41,726 nt of DNA from Pseudomonas akapageensis (GTDB lineage Bacteria > Pseudomonadota > Gammaproteobacteria > Pseudomonadales > Pseudomonadaceae), in the NCBI RefSeq assembly GCF_011355085.1, contig NZ_VXCP01000001.1, positions 34,432-76,157 on the forward strand. The letters run 5' to 3'. Both the position numbers and the translations under genes were made by a program. Shown piece by piece: positions 18,617 through 29,564 of the stretch. A model generated the notes under the pieces. It saw nothing but the letters and a program-made list of their open reading frames with translations, was not told the origin of the DNA and did not search any database. Numbering within the stretch: position 1 is the first letter of the stretch; each line of letters opens with the position of its first letter.

Positions 18617-21600
18617 TTAGCAGCGTCGCAGGTCCAGGGTCAGCGGCAGTTCGTCATTGACCTGCAGGGGCACGACCGACAACGGCCCAGGGCTATGGCC
18701 CAGCCGGAAAAACCGCGCCAGGCGCCGACTCTCGGCCTCATTGGCATTGACCGGCAAAGTGTCATAGTTGCGCCCTCCGGGGTGCGCCACATGGTATTGG
18801 CAGCCTCCGAGCGAACGCTGCATCCAGGTGTCGAGCACATCGAACACCAGCGGCGCATGCACGCCGATGGTCGGCTGCAGGCAATTGAACGGCTGCCAGG
18901 CGCGATAGCGGACGCCAGCCACGTATTCCCCGACCTTGCCGGTTGGCTGCAGGGGCACCGGCACACCATTGCAGGTCAGCCTGTAGCGCTGCGGCGAAAG
19001 CCCGTTGAGCTTGACCTGCAGCCGCTCCAGCGACGAATCGACATACCGCACCGCGCCCCCGGCGCCGCCCTCTTCACCCAGCACATGCCAGGGCTCCAGG
19101 GCCTGGCGCAGTTCCAGTTCGATACCACTGACGGCATAGTCGCCGACCTTGGGAAAGCGAAACTCCAGGTGCGGGGCAAACCATTCGGCGCGCAGCGCAT
19201 AGCCGGCGTTGTTGAGGTCGACGATGACGTCGGCGAAATCCTGTTCGATGAAATGCGGCAACAGGAAGCGGTCGTGCAGTTCAGTCCCCCAGCGCGCCAG
19301 TCTGGCCGGCGCATAGGGCTCGCGCCAGAAGCGCGCAACCAGGGCACGCAGCAACAGCTGCTGGACCAGGCTCATGCGTGCATGGGGCGGCATTTCGAAG
19401 GCCCGCAATTCCAGCAGCCCCAACCGCCCGCTGGCGCTGTCGGGCGAGTAGAGCTTGTCGATACAGAACTCGGCACGGTGGGTATTGCCGGTGACGTCGA
19501 TCAACAGATTGCGCAGCAAGCGGTCGACCAGCCAGGGCGGACATTCCTCGCCAGGCGCCGGCATCTGCGCGAAGGCGATTTCCAGTTCATACAGCGCATC
19601 ATTGCGCGCCTCGTCCACACGCGGCGCCTGTGAGGTCGGGCCGATGAACAAGCCGGAAAACAGGTAGGACAGCGAAGGATGGTTGTGCCAGTAGCTGATC
19701 AGACTGCGCAACAGGTCAGGCCGGCGCAGGAACGGCGAATCGGCCGGCGTCGCCCCGCCGAGGACGAAGTGGTTGCCGCCGCCCGTTCCGGTATGACGGC
19801 CGTCGATCATGAATTTCTCGGTACTCAGGCGTGTCTGGCGCGCCTGCTCGTAGAGGAACTCCGTACGTTCGACCAGTTCGCCCCAACTCGCCGAAGGCTG
19901 TACGTTGACTTCGATCACGCCAGGGTCCGGGGTGACCTTGAAATTGCTCAGGCGCGGGTCGCCCGGTGGTTCATACCCTTCCAGCAGCACCGGGCAATTG
20001 AGCTCCTGTGCGGTCGCCTCGATGATGCTGACCAGCTCCAGATAGTCTTCCAGCCGCTCCAGGGGTGGCATGAACAGATAAAGGCGGCCATCACGGGCTT
20101 CGGCACACAGGGCCGTACGGGTCAGCCAGTCGGCGGACTCGTCAACCTTGGGGATGCGCTCGGGCTCATTGTCTTGAGCCTCGCCGCTCAAAGTGTCCGG
20201 CAGGGCATCGCGTGCAGGCAATACAGGCAAGTACTGGTTTGGATCTGTCGGATGCACGTAAGGATATTCAGCGGCAGTCACCCAAGGCTGCGAAGCCAAT
20301 GGCAAGCGGTAACCGAGCGGTGAATCACCCGGTACCAGGCGACAGTGACTGTCGCGCAAAAACCAGCGCCCACTTTGCCAGCGATCGCCAGCCGCCGTTC
20401 GTGCCAGCGGCAGAACCTGGCCAATGACCTTGTCCAACCCCTGCGAGAACACCTTGCGCAGGCGCTTGCGCTCCATTTCGTCGCCCAGCCGCGAGTCTTC
20501 GGCCGTGACGTTGAGTGGCAGGCTGCCTTCACGCCAGAGGTAGTAGAAATTGTCTTCGTAGGCGGGGAACACGTAGCGCGTCGGGAGCTTGAGGCGTTCG
20601 GCGACACTGGCGAGAAAGCGCCCGGCCAATGCCTCGGTGGCGCCGTAGACTTCGTTCTCGTCGGCAATCAGCGCCGGGTTGCGCCAGATGGGCTGCCCGT
20701 CACGGCGCCAGAAGCAGTTCAACGACCAGCGCGGCAACTGCTCGCCGGGGTACCACTTGCCCTGGCCGAAGTGCACCAGCCCGTGCGGTGCGTATTGCTG
20801 ACGCAAACGCTGATACAACTCGGCCGACAAGCACCGCTTGGTCTGACCCAGGGCGGCGGTGTTCCACTCGGCGCCATCGGGGTCATCGATGGAAACGAAG
20901 GTCGGCTCGCCTCCCATGGTCAGGCGCACATCGCCCATGGCCAGGTCCGTGTCGATCTGCCGCCCGAGGGCCTGGATCGCCAGCCACTGCTCTTCGCTGT
21001 AGGGCTTGGTAACCCGAGGCGCCTCCCACAGGCGCTCCACCGACATTTCATGGGCAAACTCGCATTCACAGGGCTCGACCAGCCCCGTGATCGGCGCCGC
21101 CGAAGACGGATCGGGGCTGCAGGCCAGCGGAATATGCCCTTCACCGGCGAACAGCCCGGAGGTGGCATCCAGGCCGATCCAGCCGGCACCGGGCAAATAG
21201 ACTTCGCACCAGGCGTGCAGGTCGGTGAAGTCCACGTCCGTGCCGGACGGGCCGTCGAGCGCCTTGACGTCGGCCGTCAGTTGGATCAGGTAACCCGAGA
21301 CGAAGCGTGCGGCCAGGCCCAGGTGGCGCAGCAACTGCACCAGTAGCCAGGCCGAGTCACGGCACGAGCCCGAGGCATTCTCCAGGGTTTGCTCCGGCGT
21401 CTGCACGCCGGGTTCCAGGCGGATCAGGTAGCGGATGTCTTCGCTCAGGCGCTGGTTCAGCGCGACCAGGAAATCGATGCTGGCCACCGGCGTGCGGTCG
21501 ATGCCGGCCAGGTATTCGGCAAATTTCGGCGTAAGCGGCAGCTGTTCGAGGTAGGGCGAAAGCTCATGCTTTTCATCCCGGGCATAGCTGAACGGGATTT

Positions 21601-21901
21601 TTTCCGCGTAAGGTTCCAGGAAGAAGTCGAAGGGATTGAACACCGCCATTTCGGCGACCAGGTCGACTTCTATGCGCAAAACATCAGTCTTTTCCGGGAA
21701 GACCAACCGCGCCAGATAATTACCCTGGGGGTCCTGTTGCCAGTTGATGAAGTGCTGCTCGGGCTGGACCTTCAGCGCATAGGACAGAATCCGCGTGCGG
21801 CTGTGCGCGGCCGGACGTAGCCGCACGATCTGCGGGCCAAGCTCGACCGCTCGGTCGTAGCGATAGTGAGTGACATGGTGCAATGCGACATGAATCGACA
21901 C
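18617..21901 (-). CDS. Transglutaminase-DUF2126 protein
   Basis: A 1094-residue protein. Residues about 1-250 are a transglutaminase module with Cys180 (GSCRDSAW), His229 (DLHAWCEVY) and Asp245 (WIGLDATSG). The remaining 800 residues are the DUF2126 region, with family blocks LTMGGEPTFVSIDD, GRHTGTGGGNHFVLGG and FLRRPDLLRSLISYW; DUF2126 has been related to glutamine-synthetase-like amidoligases. GTG at 21901 is chosen: AGGAGG stands 6 nt before it and SIHVALHHVTHYRYD is the normal family start. It is the first gene of the cluster with the ATP-grasp/alpha-E and transglutaminase genes. Confidence 0.9.
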   Translation of the reverse strand: MSIHVALHHVTHYRYDRAVELGPQIVRLRPAAHSRTRILSYALKVQPEQHFINWQQDPQGNYLARLVFPEKTDVLRIEVDLVAEMAVFNPFDFFLEPYAEKIPFSYARDEKHELSPYLEQLPLTPKFAEYLAGIDRTPVASIDFLVALNQRLSEDIRYLIRLEPGVQTPEQTLENASGSCRDSAWLLVQLLRHLGLAARFVSGYLIQLTADVKALDGPSGTDVDFTDLHAWCEVYLPGAGWIGLDATSGLFAGEGHIPLACSPDPSSAAPITGLVEPCECEFAHEMSVERLWEAPRVTKPYSEEQWLAIQALGRQIDTDLAMGDVRLTMGGEPTFVSIDDPDGAEWNTAALGQTKRCLSAELYQRLRQQYAPHGLVHFGQGKWYPGEQLPRWSLNCFWRRDGQPIWRNPALIADENEVYGATEALAGRFLASVAERLKLPTRYVFPAYEDNFYYLWREGSLPLNVTAEDSRLGDEMERKRLRKVFSQGLDKVIGQVLPLARTAAGDRWQSGRWFLRDSHCRLVPGDSPLGYRLPLASQPWVTAAEYPYVHPTDPNQYLPVLPARDALPDTLSGEAQDNEPERIPKVDESADWLTRTALCAEARDGRLYLFMPPLERLEDYLELVSIIEATAQELNCPVLLEGYEPPGDPRLSNFKVTPDPGVIEVNVQPSASWGELVERTEFLYEQARQTRLSTEKFMIDGRHTGTGGGNHFVLGGATPADSPFLRRPDLLRSLISYWHNHPSLSYLFSGLFIGPTSQAPRVDEARNDALYELEIAFAQMPAPGEECPPWLVDRLLRNLLIDVTGNTHRAEFCIDKLYSPDSASGRLGLLELRAFEMPPHARMSLVQQLLLRALVARFWREPYAPARLARWGTELHDRFLLPHFIEQDFADVIVDLNNAGYALRAEWFAPHLEFRFPKVGDYAVSGIELELRQALEPWHVLGEEGGAGGAVRYVDSSLERLQVKLNGLSPQRYRLTCNGVPVPLQPTGKVGEYVAGVRYRAWQPFNCLQPTIGVHAPLVFDVLDTWMQRSLGGCQYHVAHPGGRNYDTLPVNANEAESRRLARFFRLGHSPGPLSVVPLQVNDELPLTLDLRRC

Positions 21902-22089
21902 GGCGTGCCTCCTGCGAGCCTGGGCGGTAGCAGAATAGCGCAAGACTTGTGCCACAAGGCCAAGCCCCGCTGTTCTGCGCACGCAGGCACGAGTACGGCA
22001 CTAAAAACGCGCCGTTTCGAGCCTGCGGGGCAAGCGTTGCACAGAAATGAGGCTGGCGCGGGATATTTATGTGAGGAGCTTGTGACACC

Positions 22090-22181
22090 CCTGTGGGAGC
22101 TGGCTTGCCAGCGATGCTAGCGTCGCGGTGTGCCTGAATTACCGCGGCGAATTCATCGCTGGCAAGCCAGCTCCCACAGGG
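22090..22181. repeat. REP pair (inverted)
   Basis: CTGTGGGAGCTGGCTTGCCA (start 22091) and its inverted copy TGGCAAGCCAGCTCCCACAG (end 22179) flank a 37-bp spacer. Located between ygiQ and the DUF2126 gene, beyond the ygiQ stop; it may cap the ygiQ transcript. Confidence 0.88.
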
Positions 22182-22198
22182 TTTGGCCTTGAATCGAC

Positions 22199-24499
<2,301 letters not shown>

Positions 24500-24614
24500 G
24501 TCGATGACCGGTGTTGGCGTAATGGAAAATCGCGGGCGCGGAATATAGCACAAATTTTGACCAAATCCGACGGCGGTGGTCGGTTTTGACCTGCGCACCC
24601 ACGATTACCCAACA

Positions 24615-24633
24615 CCGCCGCCTGCCCGGCGGC
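24615..24633 (-). terminator. GC-rich hairpin after giant gene A
   Basis: GCCGCC (24617-24622) pairs with GGCGGC (24628-24633) across a 5-nt loop, immediately after the stop codon of the giant minus-strand gene. No T-run is visible, so termination strength is doubtful. Confidence 0.4.
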
Positions 24634-24635
24634 TG

Positions 24636-27600
24636 TCAGTCCTCCAGCGGGAACAACCGGGGCGCCAGCTTTCGACTGATATCTCCGCGATAGATATCAA
24701 TGACTTCGCGATTGTCCTTGGCCTGCTCGAATTGGAACTTACGCCCAAGGTTGCGTTGATCGTACAGTTTCAGGTGTCCCTTGCTGAATTCCTTGCGCGG
24801 CGTGTCGGCGGCCGGGTAATGGAAATGCGCCTCCCACAAAACCTTGTTGGTTGTATTGTCCCGTATCCAGTGCTTTTCCAGAAAGTCATCGGGAGCGTCG
24901 GTTGCAACCCGCTCACCGATTCTGGCAATCAGCACTTCGTTGGCCTGTTTCAAATAGGCCAGGCTTTCAGCAGTGGGGTACCGGGATTTTTTGTAAAGTT
25001 CTATACGGATTTCCTTTCCTCTTTGCCTCAGTGCTTGCGCTCCAGCACGCAGCGCTGTCACTTGCGTCGTTTCGTTGGTGTGTTCGGCCGCGTCCAGATC
25101 AATGGCCGCCTCGAGATCATTGGCCAGGTCATCGAGTTTGCGGGCGTGTTGAAGGAGTATGTCCTCCAACTCGACCGGACGGCGCGACCGTGCCATGTAA
25201 CTTTCAACCCGTTGGACGACTTCGTTTTTTTCAGCCAACAGCCTGGATCCTTCAGCGCTGAGCTGAACAACCGTTCGGGTGGGTGTCGCCGACACAGGCC
25301 TGGGCGCTCGCGTCTGAATCTCGACGAACACCCCCTCGTCCCGATGCTCGAGGTAACTGGCAATGACCTTTTTGTTGGTGGGGTCGCGAACATCGACGAT
25401 CACGCCAGGATCTCCGGGGGCTGCCTCGCGAACATCGCCCACCAGCGCACCATGGTTGCGCGTTTTGATCACGCGTCGTTGCGCGGGTTTGTGAGGAGGC
25501 CGCTTTACAGGCGAGGTCCGAGCCCTTGGGGACTTCGCCACCGGTGTTTCGATTTCACGAATCAGCGTCGCCAGATCCTGTTCCGCTCGGGCGCGCAGCT
25601 CCCCAAGTTTGGTAATGAACCGGAGAAAGTATTCCGTTCGTAGAAAGGTCTCACGGCCATCTGGAAAGTATCGACACAGTTCTTCGACGCGCTCGCATTG
25701 GTCGAGCACGCTTACCAGCACTTCCAGGCGTTCGTCGATACTGTAGCCCTCGGTGGTCTGCAGTTCGACATACGACAGTGCAGCGGTGTGCAGTGCACCA
25801 TCGGTAAAACGCAGGGTTACGTAAGCGGGGTCGGGCAGCACGAACGTCTCGCTGCGATCGAGACTAAGCTCGGCAAGCATGTCCATATAAGCCACTTCCA
25901 TATGATGCGGCCCGGTGATGCCGAACTCGTTGCGGAACGCCATTTCTTGGTTATAAATCACATCGCCTTCATGCCCTAGCTGCCGCCCTTCTTCCATGAG
26001 CTTTTCCATCTCCAGGCCGGTGGCAATCATCTGCCCCACCAGCTCCTCGGCCGCTTTTGACAGAGTGATGAAGTGCTCATAGTCAAGCAACTGTTGATAG
26101 CTCAGCGCTCGCCCCTCTTTCATTTTGATTGCTCTGGCAGACTGCTCCATGGCACTGAAATCCAAGGCGTCGAAAGCGTGTATGCGGATACTTTGCAACC
26201 GCCTCACATTGGTCGCGGCAACCTGCAAGGTTTGGATCAACAATGATTTGTAAGGGCCCTGCGGCTCTTTCTCGCCAACGGTTCTGAGTATGGCGGCGCC
26301 TTCGTTGGTCCACGCCAACAGGGTTTCGACATCCTTGATGTAGCCGGCGCTTATCTGAGTGACATCGATATTGTCCTCGCGCATCTTGCTCAAAATGGCG
26401 ACCTTCTTGCGGACTGTCTCCTCAAGCAGTGTGGCCTTCTGTTGCACTTCGCTGTACTGCAGATAGAGCGCTTTGATCTCTTCTGTCCGTTGCGCGCGGA
26501 ACCGCTCGATGTTTTTTTTCGGGCCGCCACCTCGCAGTCGCAAGCGCAGATCCAATGCCCATCGAGCGCCCGCCTCCGAGCGCAGCCAGGGTCCGAAACG
26601 CGCCGGATTGCCCGGATCGACAATGACAACCCCATCCGGTTGAACGCTGACACGGAAAAGATCAGACCCGATCAGCGCATGCCAATGCTGATCGATGGCA
26701 TACAACCCAGCGTATGCACCTGTAAGCTGCGGAGCCGGCAAGCTCTCCGGGTGGGCTACTTTGAAACTGGCCAAAGATGTTCGCTGCGTGGGCGTCAGAC
26801 CCTGGTGGGTGCCGAACCAGGAAAAGTCGAGGACGGTGTGACCATCGCCCACAGGCACCGATGGCAATGCAATTGCGCCCTTCGTCACCTGCATGGACGC
26901 AATGGCAGGTGCATTGTTCGACGCCCGTGGTTGGGGGCCTGCAATACGAGGGTCGTTGACGCGTTCCAACCGCAGGGGTGCCACGGATGAGTGGTAATAC
27001 TCACCCGAATGCAGCAACAACGCGCCAGCATTGAGCAGCAGATCAACAACGGCCGCCGACTTCTGCCTTGGGTCATCACTGTTCAACGCACTGAAATCAT
27101 GCTGCAGACTGGACACCAGTTGAAGCATCCAGCCCGCCACCGCCGCAGGTCCACGCAAGAACGGCAGCAGCGTATTGAACAGCAGCCAGCCACCTTCCTT
27201 GAACAAGCCCCAGCGGCTCTCGGCATTGGACACAGACTGTCGATCGGCCAGTTCAATCAAGGCTCGGGCATTGGCGTTGAACAGCGCCTGCAGGTAATCA
27301 CCGTCGATTATCCGATCGCTCAAGGTCGCCGGTGGCGGCGCCAGCGGCGGCGTCCAGTCATCCAGTACGATGCGATTGATATGCGGCTCTTCAAAGCCAT
27401 TGTTGTCATAGATAGGGCGAACGTCGTCATCCAGCCAATTCAGAACGCTGCGCTGAAGCTCGCCCGGACGCTTGATGGCCTCGTACAAGGACTGACGCGA
27501 AGTGTATTCAGTCAGCGACTGCCTGGCGAACGGGCGATAGAGAATATGCGGGCCCTGGTCGATAGCGCGGGGCCCGATGACAAACATGTTGCCGACCACG

Positions 27601-29321
27601 TCCGCAGCGGCGCCCGGGCTGTGCACGAAGGCCAACGGCCGGACGACGATGGCGGCTTGACTGCCCTCGAGCTCGGTACCTTCGTTCATCACGGTAGCGA
27701 TGTAGCGATAGCCGGCCTGGCTGATACCGGCCTCGCCCCTGATTTTGCATTGCAATGCCAGCAACGGCAGTTGTACCCGTAACTGATCGGCGAACAATTT
27801 TTGTCGGCTAGAACGCTCGACATCGTCAGTGACTAAGTAGCGTTTGATCAGATCGGGATAAACCTGGCCAATGTTCACCTGGGTAATCAGCGCCTTGAGG
27901 TACTGTGGCGTCAGCCAGTCAGGCAGTGTTTGGCCATCAGTGCGGCTAACTGTCATTTCGCCCCTGGGTAATCCCACAAGGTTTTCCAGAGCCATATCGA
28001 CGAGCGTCATCTGTCGCTGCGCGATAAACCCCCAACCGCCCGGCACACCGACCGGGACCGCGAATGACACTTGAATCTTGTCGACTGCGTAGAGCGGCTC
28101 CAGAGCATGGTCCGTGCTGATCTGTGTACTCAACCTCTGTGCTGCGAAGCTACGAATATCGGGAATGCCGTCAAGAAAGGACGCCCCGGCGGATTGCTGT
28201 TGAGCGCTGGCGAGCTCGGACAAATGTCGACGATAGGCGAATCGATCGGCTGCACTCGCCTGCTGCAGCCAATCCGGGAGCGCGGCCTGGATTTTTTGCA
28301 ACAGCTCCGGCACAGGCACGGGTGCTGTAGAGAACCAAGCGACTGGTGAAGTGACATTGGCATACAACTGCTCGAGGTCTGCCTCACCTTGGTCGGTTGG
28401 CAACCTGATTGATTGCAGATCAGCCAGCACCCGCTCAAGCATGAGTTCGGCCTGGACACCGAAGACATCATCGTCGGGTTCGTAACACCTCCAACTTGCG
28501 GTCTCCACGACATATTCGCGCCCCAGCTGCGCTTCCCAGGCCACCCCAAAGGCATCCATGGATGCAAAGGCTTCAATGCTGCCCGACGGCTTGCACAGCA
28601 GAACGGTTTCTCGACCATTGTGAAAGCGGGTGAGCAGTAAATCCGGACTCAAATGGGTGACAGTCCCGAAACTCCCCAGCAATGAGCTTTCCACTACATA
28701 GACACGGGTATGGCTCTCTCCGTAAATGCTTGAACGCGCTGTACGGTCGGGGTAGGTGACAACCTCATGGATCGCTGCACGCTCATCGGCATCCAACTCC
28801 GGCGTGGTAATACCGGCTGCCCGCAGTGAATCCCTGAGTAAATCGCGCAGCCATTGATTACGAGCCAGCGTACCGTCGGACGTCCCCTTCCAGTAATCGA
28901 TCAGGGCCTGTTGATAGGCGATGGGCAAGACCTGCGGCAATTCCAGCAGCAAAGACCTGACCCTCTGCATATCCAGATCGAGGCTGTCCGTCGCTTCGAG
29001 AATCGGCGTCGAAAGCCGGGAAGCCAGGAAGGGGGCCATCCCCTCCTCGTCGGAGAAATGCAGCGTCGCGTTATTGGCGACAACGTCCATGAAAACATCA
29101 ATCAACAACCTTGCCGTCCAACCCGAGCGGTCATCAGGCTCAACGAGTTTGACCGTCGACATGTCCAGTGCCAGATCGGGAAAACGTTCCTGCAAGGTGC
29201 TGTGAAGTAGCTGGGTAGCGACCGACCGCAATGTTGGCCGAGGGGAAAACTGGTCTCTGACGGCACGCGCCAGCAAATGGGTATACGGGGAAGTATCGGG
29301 TGAGCGTTCAGCGTTCGACAT
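24636..29321 (-). CDS. Giant protein A, dermonecrotic-toxin/DUF6543-like family
   Basis: A 1561-residue protein with no signal peptide. Regions seen: an N-terminal helical part (1-700); a hydrophobic stretch at about 705-780 (GGWLLFNTLLPFLRG, then AAVVDLLLNAGALLL); a small beta-rich module at 864-920 (GLYAIDQHWHALIGSDLFRV); a long charged, partly coiled-coil region (940-1130); a basic linker with VIKTRNHGALVGDVRE followed by VIASYLEHRDEGVFVEI; and a C-terminal module with LWEAHFHYPAADTP at about 1494-1507, ending in IYRGDISRKLAPRLFPLED. The whole C-terminal half is paralogous to the divergent gene B. The layout recalls large Pseudomonas proteins annotated as dermonecrotic-toxin-like (DUF6543); that is from memory. 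ATG at 29321 has AAGGA upstream. Function unknown; a secreted or contact-delivered effector is one possibility. Confidence 0.85.
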   Translation of the reverse strand: MSNAERSPDTSPYTHLLARAVRDQFSPRPTLRSVATQLLHSTLQERFPDLALDMSTVKLVEPDDRSGWTARLLIDVFMDVVANNATLHFSDEEGMAPFLASRLSTPILEATDSLDLDMQRVRSLLLELPQVLPIAYQQALIDYWKGTSDGTLARNQWLRDLLRDSLRAAGITTPELDADERAAIHEVVTYPDRTARSSIYGESHTRVYVVESSLLGSFGTVTHLSPDLLLTRFHNGRETVLLCKPSGSIEAFASMDAFGVAWEAQLGREYVVETASWRCYEPDDDVFGVQAELMLERVLADLQSIRLPTDQGEADLEQLYANVTSPVAWFSTAPVPVPELLQKIQAALPDWLQQASAADRFAYRRHLSELASAQQQSAGASFLDGIPDIRSFAAQRLSTQISTDHALEPLYAVDKIQVSFAVPVGVPGGWGFIAQRQMTLVDMALENLVGLPRGEMTVSRTDGQTLPDWLTPQYLKALITQVNIGQVYPDLIKRYLVTDDVERSSRQKLFADQLRVQLPLLALQCKIRGEAGISQAGYRYIATVMNEGTELEGSQAAIVVRPLAFVHSPGAAADVVGNMFVIGPRAIDQGPHILYRPFARQSLTEYTSRQSLYEAIKRPGELQRSVLNWLDDDVRPIYDNNGFEEPHINRIVLDDWTPPLAPPPATLSDRIIDGDYLQALFNANARALIELADRQSVSNAESRWGLFKEGGWLLFNTLLPFLRGPAAVAGWMLQLVSSLQHDFSALNSDDPRQKSAAVVDLLLNAGALLLHSGEYYHSSVAPLRLERVNDPRIAGPQPRASNNAPAIASMQVTKGAIALPSVPVGDGHTVLDFSWFGTHQGLTPTQRTSLASFKVAHPESLPAPQLTGAYAGLYAIDQHWHALIGSDLFRVSVQPDGVVIVDPGNPARFGPWLRSEAGARWALDLRLRLRGGGPKKNIERFRAQRTEEIKALYLQYSEVQQKATLLEETVRKKVAILSKMREDNIDVTQISAGYIKDVETLLAWTNEGAAILRTVGEKEPQGPYKSLLIQTLQVAATNVRRLQSIRIHAFDALDFSAMEQSARAIKMKEGRALSYQQLLDYEHFITLSKAAEELVGQMIATGLEMEKLMEEGRQLGHEGDVIYNQEMAFRNEFGITGPHHMEVAYMDMLAELSLDRSETFVLPDPAYVTLRFTDGALHTAALSYVELQTTEGYSIDERLEVLVSVLDQCERVEELCRYFPDGRETFLRTEYFLRFITKLGELRARAEQDLATLIREIETPVAKSPRARTSPVKRPPHKPAQRRVIKTRNHGALVGDVREAAPGDPGVIVDVRDPTNKKVIASYLEHRDEGVFVEIQTRAPRPVSATPTRTVVQLSAEGSRLLAEKNEVVQRVESYMARSRRPVELEDILLQHARKLDDLANDLEAAIDLDAAEHTNETTQVTALRAGAQALRQRGKEIRIELYKKSRYPTAESLAYLKQANEVLIARIGERVATDAPDDFLEKHWIRDNTTNKVLWEAHFHYPAADTPRKEFSKGHLKLYDQRNLGRKFQFEQAKDNREVIDIYRGDISRKLAPRLFPLED

Positions 29322-29522
29322 TGTTCCTTTCCTTCTGAACAGAGCGTGAAAACGATCGAGGCCCACTGGCCCGGATCGGGTCTATTTGAAAGAAAGGCTA
29401 ATGCGACGATTCGTACGCCGTGCAATAACGGAGTACCACAAACATCACACCGAATTTGCAAGGCAATCCATATATACCGCAACTGCACTTATGCATCGGG
29501 CTTAGATGACTGCTCCATTGAA

Positions 29523-29544
29523 GATCCCTTGCCCGGCAGGGATC
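29523..29544. promoter_or_regulatory. 22-bp palindrome in the divergent promoter region of the giant genes
   Basis: GATCCC-T-TGCC-C-GGCA-GGGATC is a near-perfect inverted repeat with 10 paired bases per arm and one unpaired T, ending 20 bp before the start codon of gene B. It may be an operator or a 5'-UTR hairpin that hinders translation. The rest of the 243-bp gap contains an AT-rich patch (CATATATACC near 29469) but no clear -35/-10 pair. Confidence 0.55.
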
Positions 29545-29564
29545 GCCCAATAAGAGCACTCACT

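Noticed and set aside
16754..19633. A 959-codon open frame on the plus strand
   Set aside because: It lies wholly antisense to the ATP-grasp/alpha-E and DUF2126 genes, both with clear motifs. Long antisense frames are normal in high-GC genes with strong third-position bias.
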